From Psychrobacter sp. LV10R520-6 (lineage in GTDB: Bacteria > Pseudomonadota > Gammaproteobacteria > Pseudomonadales > Moraxellaceae): a DNA stretch of 64,000 nucleotides. Shown here in pieces: positions 1 to 10,649 of the stretch. Positions within the stretch are counted from its first letter, which is position 1. Every line of letters begins with the position of its first letter. The notes beneath the pieces were generated by a model that searched no databases, was not told the DNA's origin, and saw only the letters and a program-made list of their open reading frames with translations. Location of the stretch: NCBI RefSeq assembly GCF_900182925.1, contig NZ_LT900024.1, positions 3,154,994-3,218,993 on the forward strand. Direction: 5' to 3'. The position numbers and the translations under genes were made by a program.

Positions 1-719
1 AAAATGAGATGGGCGTAACCAAAATTCGTTTCCCAGAAAACTGTGGTATCGGTATTAAGCCGGTATCAAAAGAAGGGTCACAGCGTCTGGTACGTAAAGC
101 CATTCAACATGCTATCGATAATGATTTACCCAGTGTGACTCTAGTTCATAAGGGTAACATCATGAAGTACACGGAAGGCGCGTTTAAAGACTGGGGCTAT
201 GAGCTTGCAACTGAGCGCTTTGATGCTGAATTGCTAGACGGTGGTCCATGGATGACTATGAAGAACCCAAAAACAGGTAACGAGATCGTCATTAAAGACG
301 TGATCGCTGATGCATTCTTACAGCAAATCTTAATGCGTCCTGCGGATTACTCAGTAATCGCTACTTTGAACCTAAACGGCGACTATATCTCTGACGCCCT
401 AGCGGCAGAAGTTGGGGGTATTGGTATCGCACCAGGCGCTAACAAAGGTGGCGCAATCGCTGTCTATGAAGCGACTCATGGTACAGCACCTAAGTATGCG
501 GGCCAGAATAAAGTAAACCCCGGCTCGCTTATTTTGTCGGCTGAGATGATGCTGCGTGATATGGGCTGGACAGAAGCTGCCGACCTCATTATCGAAGGCA
601 TTCAAGGCGCTATCAAGAATAAAACAGTCACTTATGACTTTGAGCGTTTAATGCCGGATGCTATCCTATTAAGTACTTCTGAGTTTGGTAAAGCGGTGAT
701 TAAGCACATGGATGCCTAA
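1..719 (+). CDS. icd: NADP-dependent isocitrate dehydrogenase, dimeric type (3' part)
   Basis: The reading frame is open to the left edge (first full codon at base 3), so only about the last 239 of roughly 416 residues are present. The enzyme oxidises isocitrate to 2-oxoglutarate with NADP+ in the TCA cycle. The fragment carries family-typical stretches: [71 protein letters not shown] and the cofactor-region [11 protein letters not shown]. It ends in a normal stop and is followed by a T-tailed hairpin. The next gene is a convergent, unrelated monomeric isocitrate dehydrogenase, so the cell has two forms. The family call is very secure; the 5' half lies outside the window. Confidence 0.96.
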   Translation, partial: NEMGVTKIRFPENCGIGIKPVSKEGSQRLVRKAIQHAIDNDLPSVTLVHKGNIMKYTEGAFKDWGYELATERFDAELLDGGPWMTMKNPKTGNEIVIKDVIADAFLQQILMRPADYSVIATLNLNGDYISDALAAEVGGIGIAPGANKGGAIAVYEATHGTAPKYAGQNKVNPGSLILSAEMMLRDMGWTEAADLIIEGIQGAIKNKTVTYDFERLMPDAILLSTSEFGKAVIKHMDA

Positions 720-757
720 TCGTGTTATTCACTTTATACCCTTTGTTAGTTAAAAAG

Positions 758-786
758 CCATTTACTTAAAGGTAAATGGTTTTTTT
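758..786 (+). terminator. Rho-independent terminator of icd
   Basis: An 8-bp perfect stem (CCATTTAC / GTAAATGG) with a 6-nt loop is followed directly by a run of T, 38 bases after the icd stop. Confidence 0.8.
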
Positions 787-827
787 ATGAAGTTTTAAAA
801 CGTCCTAATAAATAAAATATAATAAAA

Positions 828-866
828 AACACCCCAATAGTCTTAGACTGTTGAGGTGTTTTTTGT
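828..866. terminator. Bidirectional terminator between convergent icd genes
   Basis: A long stem (AACACCCCAATAGTCT against AGACTGTTGAGGTGTT, one mismatch and one G-T pair) has A-rich sequence on its left and T-rich sequence on its right. It can therefore terminate both icd from the left and the minus-strand isocitrate dehydrogenase from the right. Confidence 0.7.
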
Positions 867-965
867 ATGGGCTTAAAAAGCCTTAAAGTGCAAAGTTGCT
901 TAAGCCTAATTACCTAAGCACAATGGCTTAAGTGCAATGAGCTAAGCTCAGTTACTTAAGAAGAG

Positions 966-3185
966 TTACAACGATGCAATCGCCTCATTGAATAAGGTGC
1001 TTGGACGCATCGCTTGCTTGAGCAATGCCTCATCGGCAAAGTAGTAGCCATTAACATCGACAGGCTTGCCCTGAACGTCATTCAGTTCTTTAACAATCGC
1101 GTCTTCATTGCTGGTTAGCTTTTCGGCAAGTGGCGCAAACTGTGCTTGTAGCTCCGCATCGCCACTTTGTGCCGCCAGCTCTTGAGCCCAGTACATGGCC
1201 AGATAGAAGTGACTGCCACGGTTATCCAGCTCACCAGTTTTACGTGAGGGACCTTTGTTATTTAATAACAGTGTTTCTGTGGCTTTATCAAGCGTATCCG
1301 CCAATACTTGCGCTTTGGCATTGTCGTTGTTGGTTGCCAAGTGTTCTAAAGAGACCGTCAAGGCCAAAAACTCACCTAGAGAATCCCAACGTAAATGGTT
1401 TTCCTCAAGCAACTGTTGAACGTGCTTTGGTGCAGAACCACCAGCGCCCGTTTCAAACAAACCACCACCTTTCATCAGCGGTACTACTGACAACATTTTA
1501 GCACTCGTTCCTAATTCTAGAATGGGGAACAAGTCAGTTAAATAGTCTCTTAGGATATTACCCGTAACAGAGATAGTATCAAGACCACGAGCGACGCGCT
1601 CTAAGGTATAACGCATCGCGCGAACCTGTGACATAATTTCGATGTGCAGGCCTTCGGTGTCATGATCTTTTAGGTAGGTTCTAACTTTTTTGATCAGTTC
1701 ATTTTCGTGTGGACGGTAAGAGTCTAACCAAAAAACGACAGGCATATTTGATTCGCGCCCGCGGCGCACAGCCAATTTAACCCAATCTTGAATCGGCTCA
1801 TCTTTGACCTGACACATGCGCCAAATATCGCCCTTTTCAACACGCTGCTCAAGCAATACTTCACCGGTGTCAACGTCAACAATACGAGCCATACCCGCAT
1901 CGCTGGCTTCGAAAGTTTTATCGTGTGAGCCATATTCTTCTGCTTGTTGCGCCATTAAGCCCACATTAGGGACGGTACCCATCGTGGTTGGGTCAAAATT
2001 GCCATGCCATTTACAGAAGTTAATCATTTCTTGATAGATACGCGCAAAGGTAGATTCTGGCATGACCGCTTTACAGTCATACATTTTTCCATCAGCGCCC
2101 CACATTTTACCACCTGAGCGGATCATGGCGGGCATAGAAGCATCTACAATAACGTCACTGGGTGAATGGAAGTTGGTAATACCTTTTGATGAATCAACCA
2201 TAGCAAGACGGGGACGATGTACTTGGCATGCATGTAAGTCGCGCTCAATTTCTTCACGCTTACTGGTTGGTAGCTCTGCAATTTTTTCGTACAAACTTGC
2301 CATGCCGTTATTGACGTTAATGCCTAACTCGTCAAAGAAAGCGCCGTGCTTCTCGAAAGCATCTTTATAATATATTTTAACCGCATGTCCAAATACGATA
2401 GGGTGAGAAACCTTCATCATGGTTGCTTTTACGTGCAATGAAAATAAAATGCCCGCTTCACGGCAATCTTCCATTTCACGCTCATAAAATTCACATAGCG
2501 CTTGTTTGCTCATGAACATCAGGTCTATGACTTCTTTGTCAAGCAATGCAATCTCTGGTTTTAAGACCTTAACAGTGCCATCTTCAGCTAAGCGTTCCAT
2601 ACGTACGGTACGCGCTTTGTCTAAGGTGATAGATTGCTCGCCAGCATAGAAGTCGCCACTGTGCATGTGCGATACGTGCGTCTGTGACCATTGCTTCCAT
2701 TCACCCATAGAATGCGGATGCTTGCGAGCAAAATTCTTAACCGCTTTCGGTGCACGGCGGTCTGAGTTACCTTCACGTAAAACAGGGTTAACCGAACTGC
2801 CTAAACTCTTACCGTAGCGCTGACGAATTTCTTTTTCTTCATCCGTTTTTGGATCATCTGGAAAATTAGGTATCGCGTAGCCTTTGTCCTGCAACTCTTT
2901 AATGCACGCTTTTAACTGGGGAGTAGAGGCACTGACGTTAGGCAATTTAATAATATTGGTGTCAGGTTCCTGCGTTAGTCTACCAAGCTCAGCTAGATTG
3001 TCGGGAACGCGTTGTTCTTCCCTTAAGTAATCGGAGAATTCAGCCAACACTCGCGCTGCAACAGAGATATCCGTGGTTTCAATAGAAATTCCTGCGGTGT
3101 GAGTAAACGCTTTAACGATAGGCAAGAATGATAGAGTCGCTAGCGCTGGGGCTTCGTCAGTTTTTGTATAAATAATTTTTGACAT
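966..3185 (-). CDS. Monomeric NADP-dependent isocitrate dehydrogenase (IDH-II type)
   Basis: This 739-residue protein belongs to the monomeric isocitrate dehydrogenase family (about 740 residues in Azotobacter, Corynebacterium and Colwellia), which does the same reaction as the dimeric enzyme but has a different sequence and a two-domain single chain. Visible family signatures include [17 protein letters not shown] near residue 135, the central [18 protein letters not shown], a [18 protein letters not shown] stretch, and [17 protein letters not shown] near residue 575. It starts at an ATG and ends 100 bp from the shared terminator. In cold-adapted bacteria this form is often thermolabile and cold-induced; whether that applies here is inference. 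The identification is very secure. Confidence 0.96.
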   Translation of the reverse strand: MSKIIYTKTDEAPALATLSFLPIVKAFTHTAGISIETTDISVAARVLAEFSDYLREEQRVPDNLAELGRLTQEPDTNIIKLPNVSASTPQLKACIKELQDKGYAIPNFPDDPKTDEEKEIRQRYGKSLGSSVNPVLREGNSDRRAPKAVKNFARKHPHSMGEWKQWSQTHVSHMHSGDFYAGEQSITLDKARTVRMERLAEDGTVKVLKPEIALLDKEVIDLMFMSKQALCEFYEREMEDCREAGILFSLHVKATMMKVSHPIVFGHAVKIYYKDAFEKHGAFFDELGINVNNGMASLYEKIAELPTSKREEIERDLHACQVHRPRLAMVDSSKGITNFHSPSDVIVDASMPAMIRSGGKMWGADGKMYDCKAVMPESTFARIYQEMINFCKWHGNFDPTTMGTVPNVGLMAQQAEEYGSHDKTFEASDAGMARIVDVDTGEVLLEQRVEKGDIWRMCQVKDEPIQDWVKLAVRRGRESNMPVVFWLDSYRPHENELIKKVRTYLKDHDTEGLHIEIMSQVRAMRYTLERVARGLDTISVTGNILRDYLTDLFPILELGTSAKMLSVVPLMKGGGLFETGAGGSAPKHVQQLLEENHLRWDSLGEFLALTVSLEHLATNNDNAKAQVLADTLDKATETLLLNNKGPSRKTGELDNRGSHFYLAMYWAQELAAQSGDAELQAQFAPLAEKLTSNEDAIVKELNDVQGKPVDVNGYYFADEALLKQAMRPSTLFNEAIASL

Positions 3186-3435
3186 TGTAGTAGGGCATTC
3201 CTTTTGGTTGTCGTTGATAATAAGGCTTAAATATAATTCAATGATTCAATAGTTCTATACAGCCCTTATGCAATAATGGGCTATGCGGTTAGATCAAATA
3301 TATTATAGGTAGTCTTTTGGAGAGTTTCGAGCCTGCTTAGAATTTTTCTCTCGTTAACTTTGGTTAACATTCATTAAAAAGGCACTTTGACTATTTAATC
3401 TAAACTGCCTGAAAGTGAAGTGCTGACGCCGCATT

Positions 3436-3493
3436 TAGTTCATTCACTATAAATCCGATACCAAATACGATGTCAATCTCGCATAGTGAACTA
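3436..3493. repeat. Short inverted repeat with bulged arm
   Basis: The left arm TAGTTCATTCACTAT and right arm ATAGTGAACTA are complementary apart from four extra bases in the left arm. The roughly 32-base centre is not self-complementary. It could be a decayed mobile repeat or an mRNA leader structure. Confidence 0.45.
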
Positions 3494-3553
3494 AGTATAC
3501 TCTTTGCGCTCGTATCGTGCGTATCTGAATTATATTAAACTATTAATAACCCC

Positions 3554-3673
3554 ACTCTCAACTATCATAATTTTTGGCGTAGGCTGTGGCTTTAGCCCAG
3601 CGTTTTTGGCAAATTGTTACGATTGACTGGGCTAAAAGCGCCAGCCTACGATAGCCCCTATTAAGTTGAGAGT
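3554..3673. repeat. Nested palindromic element (MITE-like), about 120 bp
   Basis: The outer arms are ACTCTCAACT and AGTTGAGAGT, perfectly complementary. Inside them lies a second, near-complementary pair of about 23 bases (3578-3600 against 3627-3650; core CGTAGGCTG...TTTAGCCCAG). Terminal and subterminal inverted repeats with no coding capacity are typical of miniature transposable or interspersed repeats. Genome-wide copy number cannot be judged from here. Confidence 0.6.
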
Positions 3674-3925
3674 CGCGTATTAATACCCATATTCTATCAG
3701 TCATCAGCGTAAATATCATCCTTTCCATAGCATCGCTGTTTTTTAAATATAAGTAATAAAACTGATAGACACATTGTAAATATAAGTAACAGACAAACAG
3801 CCTTTACTGTTATTTTAAAAAATAAACAAACCGTAAAGTCACCTATATTCTTGTAGGAAGCTTTCTTTATAGAGTGTTACTACACTTGATAAGGCCTATA
3901 AGCCTTTAATTTTCCGTACTCTATG

Positions 3926-4765
3926 CTATGAGCAACCTTCAGTGAGCCTAATAGCAGCTGGAATACCAATCTCTATCGTTTCCACATTACCTTGTAGCTG
4001 TGCAAGTTGACTGGGTGTCCATTTATCTAACTCAATATCTACATCACTAGCAGTATTAATAATTTTTTTACCGCCTACTATATTGTATTTAATTTTCAGA
4101 GGCAGATCGTTCACTGTGCTCGCTTGATTGGTGCTATTGGTAGTAGCGCGCTTGTCTGAAATATCATGAATGAGATGGTAGTAGTTACCTGATTGATCAT
4201 ATTTATCGACTTCATAAACCAGATTGTTATTATGAGACGTCATGACTTCATCAACTGAATCACCTACATTAATGTCTATATAAAATGACGTTGTGGGGTC
4301 CTGAATGACTATTAATGCTACCTTATCATCTATAATTTGATATAACACCGAGGCACGTTCTCCGTACTCTTTATCAATATAGGTTAGTTTTGGATTGCTC
4401 ACGTAATAGCATTGTGTATTATCATTGCTTTCCTTAGTTAATCCCTGATCAACCAAAAGCTCAGGGGTAATAATCTGCCCAAAGCTTAGATTTTGGTACC
4501 CTGATAGACTGACTGTATTTTGACTTGCTGTGGTCAGACTAGTATCTGTTATTTTTGCCATGTGAGCGATTGATACAGTTTGGTCATTAGCAGCAATAGT
4601 GCTTTCGACATCAGCTGTATCGGCGATGATCACTTCGTTTTGCGCTGTATTGTTGGAGAGTATCGATTTATCACAACCTGATAAGACGATGGCGAGATTG
4701 ACAACGACTAATGGCAGCAGTAAGGTTCGACATGCTGTAAGAAATATAGGGCGATGGACGGTCAT
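3926..4765 (-). CDS. Predicted lipoprotein of unknown function
   Basis: This 279-residue protein starts with a hydrophobic signal segment ending in a lipobox (VLSGC, lipidated Cys31), so it is probably anchored to a membrane facing the periplasm. Residues about 35-85 are Ser/Thr/Ala-rich and look like a flexible linker. The rest is a mixed globular region with GYQNLSFGQIITPELL, a single mature-part Cys in QCYYVSNPKL, and a repeating beta-like pattern (VALIVIQDPTTSFYIDINVG). I do not recognise the family with confidence. It is monocistronic, with long spacers on both sides. Lipoprotein status is well supported; the role is unknown. Confidence 0.75.
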   Translation of the reverse strand: MTVHRPIFLTACRTLLLPLVVVNLAIVLSGCDKSILSNNTAQNEVIIADTADVESTIAANDQTVSIAHMAKITDTSLTTASQNTVSLSGYQNLSFGQIITPELLVDQGLTKESNDNTQCYYVSNPKLTYIDKEYGERASVLYQIIDDKVALIVIQDPTTSFYIDINVGDSVDEVMTSHNNNLVYEVDKYDQSGNYYHLIHDISDKRATTNSTNQASTVNDLPLKIKYNIVGGKKIINTASDVDIELDKWTPSQLAQLQGNVETIEIGIPAAIRLTEGCS

Positions 4766-4951
4766 TTTTTTATCCTAATTTATAACCTATTTGACCTATA
4801 AAATAGCATTTATATTCGGCCAATTTTAGAGTAAGTTGGCAGTAATACTATATCGGTTTTCAGTTCATGCTAGTAATTATACTTGCAAATTGTGACAGCA
4901 ACACAGTAGAAATTTGCTAGGCTAATGAATAACTAAATAATTAATAATATA

Positions 4952-6346
4952 GTGGCAATTAAAAATATGACTATGAGCTTACAGTATGCGTTACTGGGTG
5001 ATAGCAGTTGGCAAAGTCAGGCAGATTGGCAGACCCCTGATACCCCTTTTATGTCGTTTGCCTTTTGGCAAGCATTGAGTGACACCGGTGCCATTGGCGA
5101 GCGGGCAGGCTGGTTGCCTATTTTTGTATTGGTTTACCGCCAAAACGAAGTAGATACCGATATGGATTCTGCTACAGATGATAGTAGTATTAATGGCAAT
5201 AATAATGATAATACAGCTCTTATGCAGCCTGTTGCGGTGATGCCGGTGTTTGTAAAAGGCCATCATCAAGGTGAGTTCGTATTTGATCATGCTTGGGCAG
5301 AAGCGTATGCGCGTTATGGTATTGACTATTATCCGCGCCTAGTGACTAGCGCACCATATACGCCCATCACCGGCGAGCGTTTATGGTTGGCGAAAGGTGA
5401 AAGCCTTAGTGCCGAGATTGTACAGACCGCCATTGCAGGAGTGGATGATATTGCGCAGCAAGTAGGCGCATCAGGCTGGCATGGATTGTTCGTCACGCCT
5501 GAGCTTGCCAAACTGGCGACAGTAGAAACGTCTGCTATACCTAGTGCTGACGAGATAGATAATATAATACAAGGCCAGAATGCCGAATCAGATAACGCCT
5601 CTCTAAATACACCAATGCTTGAGCGCCAAGGCTGTCAGTTCTTATGGCAGAATAAAAACTTAACCGAAGACGGACAACCCTTTACAGACTTTGACGCCTT
5701 CTTAATGACCTTAAAAGCTAAAAAGCGTAAAACCATTCGGGCTGAGCGTAGAAAAGTCGCTGAGCAAGGTATCAAATGCTATCGAAAATGTGGCAATGAT
5801 ATTACTGATGCGGATTGGAAAGCATTTTACCATTGTTATGTAATGACCTATGCAGTACGCGGTCAGCAGCCGTACTTAACCGCTGATTTTTTTACGGCAT
5901 TGGCGCAAAGCATGCCAGAGAATCTGTTTTTAGCGCAAGCTTGTGACAGTAAGGGTGAGATTATCGCCAGCAGTTTGTTCCTATACGACGTTCCTGACAA
6001 TACGACAGATTTAACAACGGCTACCTTATACGGTCGCTACTGGGGCGCACTGGGTGAGTACGATAGTCTGCACTTTGAGCTGTGTTATTATCAAGGAATT
6101 GAGTTCGCCATCGAGCAAGGTTTGACTTATTTTGATCCTGGAACGCAGGGAGAGCATAAGCTGATTCGTGGCTTTATCCCTACTAAGACCCATTCGTTAC
6201 ATCGTATATATGATCCACGCTTTGTACCGGCGATTGCAAATTTCTGTAGCGAAGATCGTATGCGTATGGCGCAATATCGCCAGCAAGCGCACGCAGCATT
6301 GCCATTTAACGTCGATAATATGCCTAATTTTGATAGTGATGCTTAG
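4952..6346 (+). CDS. FemAB-like / GNAT-fold acyltransferase (DUF482 family)
   Basis: This 464-residue protein resembles the FemAB_like (PF04339, DUF482) family annotated as involved in peptidoglycan biosynthesis. Family features seen are the early WQTPDTPFMSFAFWQAL, DHAWAEAYARYGIDYYPRL, the basic KAKKRKTIRAERRKV near residue 255, and the C-terminal GLTYFDPGTQGEHKLIRGF followed by HSLHRIYDPRF. Two acidic low-complexity stretches (near residues 70-90 and 205-225) are strain-type insertions. The start is uncertain: GTG at 4952, or ATG at 4967 or 4973, none with a clear ribosome site. The substrate is unknown; the family probably transfers an acyl or aminoacyl group. Chorismate lyase follows after 53 bases. 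Confidence 0.85.
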   Translation: MAIKNMTMSLQYALLGDSSWQSQADWQTPDTPFMSFAFWQALSDTGAIGERAGWLPIFVLVYRQNEVDTDMDSATDDSSINGNNNDNTALMQPVAVMPVFVKGHHQGEFVFDHAWAEAYARYGIDYYPRLVTSAPYTPITGERLWLAKGESLSAEIVQTAIAGVDDIAQQVGASGWHGLFVTPELAKLATVETSAIPSADEIDNIIQGQNAESDNASLNTPMLERQGCQFLWQNKNLTEDGQPFTDFDAFLMTLKAKKRKTIRAERRKVAEQGIKCYRKCGNDITDADWKAFYHCYVMTYAVRGQQPYLTADFFTALAQSMPENLFLAQACDSKGEIIASSLFLYDVPDNTTDLTTATLYGRYWGALGEYDSLHFELCYYQGIEFAIEQGLTYFDPGTQGEHKLIRGFIPTKTHSLHRIYDPRFVPAIANFCSEDRMRMAQYRQQAHAALPFNVDNMPNFDSDA

Positions 6347-6399
6347 CCGTTATTTCCCAAATATGTAATCTCATTCCTAATGATATTTAGCCTTTGACT

Positions 6400-6909
6400 A
6401 TGTCTAATTTTAAACTTTCTTGTATGCTTAAAAATTCTCCACCTTTAGAGCTGTTGTCATGGCTCAATACTGAAGGCTCTTTGACTGCAGTATTAGAAGC
6501 AAAAGCGGGGCAGCCGTTACGAGTTCAGCGCAGTTTTGAAGGCTATCGCCAACTGTCTTTAAGTCAAAAGCAGCAGCTCGGGCTACAAGGCTCAGCACTG
6601 AATCGGCCGATGCTCGCATGGGTACGTGAAGTGCAGTTATATGGCAACGACGAGCTACCGTGGGTATGGGCACAAAGCATTTTTCCATTATCTAGTTTAA
6701 AAGGTCGCGCGCGCCGTCTGCAACAGTTAAAAGGCACACCCATTGGTTACGTGTTATTTAAGCGCTGCCGCACACTGCCCAATCAGCGCTGTATCTGCCA
6801 TACCTCTAAGGGATGGCAACGACAAACACGTTATGATTGGTATGGGCGCAAATTTCTCATCAGTGAAACTTTTTTGCCGCAATTTTGTCAAAAACTGCTG
6901 GACATTTAA
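6400..6909 (+). CDS. ubiC: Chorismate lyase
   Basis: The protein converts chorismate to 4-hydroxybenzoate and pyruvate, the first step of ubiquinone synthesis. From the ATG at 6400 it is 169 residues, like E. coli UbiC (165). Conserved positions fall in register: Arg76 in AWVREVQ, the GTPIG turn near 111-115, and Glu155 in LISETFLP, which correspond to the product-binding Arg and Glu of the E. coli enzyme. A TTG six bases upstream would add only two residues. No ubiA follows here; a perfect terminator hairpin lies just downstream. Confidence 0.88.
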   Translation: MSNFKLSCMLKNSPPLELLSWLNTEGSLTAVLEAKAGQPLRVQRSFEGYRQLSLSQKQQLGLQGSALNRPMLAWVREVQLYGNDELPWVWAQSIFPLSSLKGRARRLQQLKGTPIGYVLFKRCRTLPNQRCICHTSKGWQRQTRYDWYGRKFLISETFLPQFCQKLLDI

Positions 6910-6927
6910 ATATATCATTAGTAAAAT

Positions 6928-6957
6928 AAAATAGTTGACCAATTGGTCAACTATTTT
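6928..6957. terminator. Perfectly palindromic terminator after ubiC
   Basis: A 13-bp arm (AAAATAGTTGACC) pairs fully with its complement across an AATT centre. The flanks are A-rich and T-rich, so it can work in either direction. Confidence 0.7.
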
Positions 6958-7300
6958 ATTATTTTCTCTCGTTATTAGATTTTTATTTAACAACTTCCAT
7001 ATAAATTTATAGTTGCTAATCAGATTTTATATTTATAAGTAACTGATTCATATATATTTATATAGTAAAAATATGGCCATGTATCCTACTCAAGATAAGG
7101 TGAGATTTTTTGCGTTCGTAACATAAAGTTTCATGGTACACTTGTTTTGCAGCAAATTTAAGATGCAAGATCGTATCAAAATTATTGCTGAGTATGATGA
7201 GCCGATTATAGGCTGACCCCTTTTGATAGTTCTATTCTAATAGCTCTATGCTAATTAAACCCCTTCTAATAAAAGTCACCTCACTCTATAGGACATGAAT
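6958..7300. other. Intergenic leader region of glyA
   Basis: This AT-rich spacer of about 340 bases lies ahead of glyA. I see no gene and no recognisable glycine riboswitch or other structured leader. The glyA ribosome site AGGA is at 7290-7293. Confidence 0.5.
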
Positions 7301-8557
7301 ATGTTTAAAGATATATCGATCAAGGAATATGATCCCGTACTTGCTGAAGCTATGGCAGCCGAAAGCGTTCGTCAAGAAAACCATATTGAGCTTATTGCTT
7401 CAGAAAACTACTGCTCACAAGCGGTAATGGAAGCACAAGGTACCGATTTAACCAATAAATATGCTGAAGGCTATCCAGGCAAGCGCTATTATGGTGGTTG
7501 TGAGCATGTAGACGTTGTTGAGCAATTGGCCATTGACCGCGCAAAAGAATTGTTTGGCGCAGAATATGTAAACGTCCAGCCACACTCAGGCAGCCAAGCG
7601 AACTCAGCCGTATTTTTAGCACTTCTTGATGCAAATGACACCATTCTTGGCATGAGCCTTGATGCGGGTGGTCACTTGACTCATGGCGCGCACATTAACT
7701 TTTCAGGCATCAACTACAACGCCGTACAATATGGTTTAGTTGAAGAAACGGGTCTTATCGATTATGACCAAGTGGATAGCTTAGCGCGTGAGCACAAACC
7801 TAAAATGATTATTGCAGGCTTCTCAGCGTACTCGCAAGTTGTCAATTGGCAGCGCTTTCGTGATATCGCGGATGAAGTAGGTGCTTACCTATTAGTCGAT
7901 ATGGCACACGTTGCCGGTCTTGCTGCTACTGGCGTTTATCCAAACCCAGTACCGTTTGCCGATGTAGTGACCACCACCACGCATAAAACGCTACGTGGCC
8001 CACGCTCAGGTATGATTCTTTCTCGTGATGAAAAACTTGCGAAAAAACTAAACTCAGCGGTATTTCCGGGCAACCAAGGTGGCCCGTTGATGCACGTAAT
8101 CGCTGCTAAAGCGGTTTGTTTTAAAGAAGCTTTAGAAGACAACTTTAAGACTTATCAGCAGCAAGTGGTTAAAAACGCCCAAGCAATGGCCACTGTTATT
8201 CAAGAACGTGGCTATGAAATCATCTCTGGCGGTACTGAAAATCATCTAATGCTTATCAGCTTAGTCAAGCAAGAAATGACGGGTAAAGAAGCAGATAAAT
8301 GGTTGGGTGATGCACATATTACTGTCAACAAAAACGCCGTGCCCAATGATCCAAAATCTCCGTTCGTCACGTCTGGTATCCGTATCGGTACTGCAGCGGT
8401 GACTACGCGCGGCTTTGATGAAGCAGACGTAACAGAATTGGCGGGTTGGATGTGCGATGTTATAGACAGCCGTGGTGATGAGCAAGTGATTGCTGATACT
8501 GTCAAAAAGGTCGAAGCACTTTGTGCTAAAAAACCAGTTTATGCTAAAAACCAATAA
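7301..8557 (+). CDS. glyA: Serine hydroxymethyltransferase
   Basis: This cytoplasmic PLP enzyme converts serine and tetrahydrofolate to glycine and 5,10-methylene-tetrahydrofolate. The 418-residue length matches E. coli GlyA (417). Signatures include [54 protein letters not shown] and the PLP-lysine motif [16 protein letters not shown] place the start at the second in-frame ATG (7301), because AGGA at 7290 is 7 bases upstream of it but nearly touches the ATG at 7295. It is monocistronic, followed by a terminator. The call is very secure. Confidence 0.97.
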   Translation: MFKDISIKEYDPVLAEAMAAESVRQENHIELIASENYCSQAVMEAQGTDLTNKYAEGYPGKRYYGGCEHVDVVEQLAIDRAKELFGAEYVNVQPHSGSQANSAVFLALLDANDTILGMSLDAGGHLTHGAHINFSGINYNAVQYGLVEETGLIDYDQVDSLAREHKPKMIIAGFSAYSQVVNWQRFRDIADEVGAYLLVDMAHVAGLAATGVYPNPVPFADVVTTTTHKTLRGPRSGMILSRDEKLAKKLNSAVFPGNQGGPLMHVIAAKAVCFKEALEDNFKTYQQQVVKNAQAMATVIQERGYEIISGGTENHLMLISLVKQEMTGKEADKWLGDAHITVNKNAVPNDPKSPFVTSGIRIGTAAVTTRGFDEADVTELAGWMCDVIDSRGDEQVIADTVKKVEALCAKKPVYAKNQ

Positions 8558-8613
8558 GCAGCTTTTGATGAGCTAAAATTAGCTTTTATGAGTTTTAAAT
8601 AAATTGAAATAAC

Positions 8614-8646
8614 AACCGCTTGGCTTATGCTGGGCGGTTTTTTTAT
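8614..8646 (+). terminator. Terminator of glyA
   Basis: A stem AACCGCTTGGC / GCTGGGCGGTT with three G-T pairs and a TTAT loop is followed by a T run. Confidence 0.7.
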
Positions 8647-8746
8647 TTTGAAAAAATAACGTTAACGTGGGTGTAAGTAAATAAGACCCATGAAAAAGCA
8701 AAATACGTCTTATATTGAAAATGCTATAAATTCAGCGCACAAAAAA

Positions 8747-8773
8747 AACGCCAGCATAAATGCTGACGTTTTT
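8747..8773. terminator. Terminator of proA (minus strand), possibly bidirectional
   Basis: AACGCCAGCAT pairs with ATGCTGACGTT apart from one mismatch. On the minus strand, downstream of proA, it is followed by eight T residues. The plus side also ends in five T. Confidence 0.7.
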
Positions 8774-8809
8774 AAATGGCTAAAATCTATGGAAAAGCGT
8801 GTTGCTTAA

Positions 8810-10111
8810 CTAAGCACGAGTTTCGCCATGACCATAAACGATCCATTTCTGTGAGGTCAAGCCTTCAAGACCAACTGGACCACGGGCATGAATCTTATCG
8901 GTTGAGATACCAATCTCAGCACCTAAACCATATTCAAAACCATCAGCAAAGCGACTTGAAGCGTTAATCATGACGCTTGCTGAGTCTACTTCACGGATAA
9001 AGCGCTGCGATTTACTATAGTTATCGGTGATAATCACGTCAGTATGTTGGCTGCCATGAGTATTAATATGCTCGATGGCTTCATCAATTCCTGCTACGAC
9101 CTTGACGGCCAGTATGGGCGCTAAATATTCAGTATCCCAGTCCTCTTCAGTTGCGGCTGACAGATGACCTTTAAGCTTAGGATTGTCATTCAAAATCGCT
9201 TGCGACTTGTCATCGAGACGCAGTTGCATGGCATCATCAGCTTCTATAATAGCCTCAGCAATTTGTGGCAACAAGTCATCAGCGACCGCCTCATCAACCA
9301 ATAACGTTTCCATAGTATTACAAGTGCCATAACGATGAGTTTTGGCATTGACGCTGACTTCGATAGCAATCTTTGGCTCGGCATCGCGATCGATAAAGGT
9401 ATGACAGTTGCCATCTAGATGCTTAATTACAGGCACTTTTGCATCACGGCTAACGCGTGCAATTAAGCCTTTACCGCCACGTGGGACAATCACATCGACA
9501 TATTCGGTCATGGTAATTAATTCACCAACCGCAGCGCGATCAGTAGTTTGTAGTACTTGGACGCTATGCTCAGATAATCCAACATTTTTTAGACCGCGAT
9601 GGATACATTTAGCAATCGCTTGGTTAGACTCAAACGCTTCAGAACCGCCACGTAAAATAATGGCATTGCCCGATTTGAGCGCTAGTGATGCCGCTTCCAA
9701 GGTAACGTTGGGACGCGATTCATAAATCATACCAACCACGCCGAGAGGCACACGCATTTTACCCAAATGGATTCCTGACGGCTGAAAAGTCATATCAGTG
9801 ACTTCGCCAATAGGGTCGGGGAGTGTTGAGACGTCTTTTAGGCCTTGGAGCATACCTGCAAAACGCTCATCATTTAGCTCTAAGCGGTCAAGTAGTGCTG
9901 CGTCAAGATCATTTTTTTGACCCTTATCCATATCAATCTTATTTGCAGCTAATATGTCCTGTTTTGCGTTGACCAATTCATCATGAATGGCCATGAGTGC
10001 TGAATTCTTACTACCGGTATTGGCAGCGGCAAGAGCACGTGAGGCCGCGCGCGCTTGCTGACCGACTTCTTGCATGTAAGCGGTAATATCTGTGGTATTC
10101 GATTGACTCAT
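8810..10111 (-). CDS. proA: Gamma-glutamyl phosphate reductase
   Basis: The enzyme reduces gamma-glutamyl phosphate to glutamate-5-semialdehyde with NADPH, the second step of proline synthesis. The 433-residue length is normal (E. coli 417). Family marks are [55 protein letters not shown] and the catalytic cysteine in [13 protein letters not shown]. It starts at an ATG and stands alone here; proB is not next to it. Identification is very secure. Confidence 0.97.
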   Translation of the reverse strand: MSQSNTTDITAYMQEVGQQARAASRALAAANTGSKNSALMAIHDELVNAKQDILAANKIDMDKGQKNDLDAALLDRLELNDERFAGMLQGLKDVSTLPDPIGEVTDMTFQPSGIHLGKMRVPLGVVGMIYESRPNVTLEAASLALKSGNAIILRGGSEAFESNQAIAKCIHRGLKNVGLSEHSVQVLQTTDRAAVGELITMTEYVDVIVPRGGKGLIARVSRDAKVPVIKHLDGNCHTFIDRDAEPKIAIEVSVNAKTHRYGTCNTMETLLVDEAVADDLLPQIAEAIIEADDAMQLRLDDKSQAILNDNPKLKGHLSAATEEDWDTEYLAPILAVKVVAGIDEAIEHINTHGSQHTDVIITDNYSKSQRFIREVDSASVMINASSRFADGFEYGLGAEIGISTDKIHARGPVGLEGLTSQKWIVYGHGETRA

Positions 10112-10649
10112 AAATCAATTTCCTTATGTCTGTAAATTGGCTATAAAGGTTTATATCTGATTTTTATAAAAATAGTTTAAATAAGATAAAGTGGATTAAA
10201 AGCGCTGAAAATCTGCTAATTATCCTTAATAATCAATAAAAATAGGGGTTTTATCGTTTTTATAGCGTTCTACTATTTAACATAGAGGAGATTAGAGTGA
10301 TAGTAAAGACGAATTTGTGAACAGCACCTGTCTATAGAGCAGTGCTTAATGCTGCTCTAGCTACTTTGTAGCCGTTTTTAACGACAGTTAGTGGTTATTC
10401 GATAACATGAATTTTATAGCATGACAGATTTACAGTTACGTATTTTTAACACAACTCTGCTGTAATTACTAAGGTAGCTGGGTTTAATTGTCAGTATAGT
10501 GAAATGCTAAATAGTTAAATGTTGATTAACGTTACATTGACTACGTTTTCTTCATTAATGTTTTATTCATTAACGTCTTACCTATCAGTTCTTACCTATA
10601 AGTATAGCTTTCAAGGCTATTACTGCTGACCAGAAAATGGAGAGTCGAG
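10112..10649. other. Intergenic region between divergent proA and a lipoprotein gene
   Basis: These 538 bases are AT-rich and hold the promoters of two divergent genes. I find no convincing gene, repeat or structured RNA. A ribosome site (GGAG) precedes the ATG at 10650. Confidence 0.5.

Larger units (their letters stand above)
3186..3925. other. Long intergenic region with two palindromic elements
   Basis: These 740 bases carry no convincing gene. They hold the upstream region of the monomeric isocitrate dehydrogenase and two inverted-repeat elements listed separately. The stretch from about 3,680 to 3,925 is AT-rich and shows nothing else I can name. Confidence 0.6.

Noticed and set aside
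870..965. Irregular CTTAAG/AAGTGCAA-like repeats between the two isocitrate dehydrogenase genes
   Set aside because: The units differ in spacing and sequence and do not form a regular array or a clear hairpin; too weak to call a repeat.
6958..7300. Possible glycine riboswitch ahead of glyA
   Set aside because: I found no conserved aptamer features; the leader is AT-rich and unstructured by eye.
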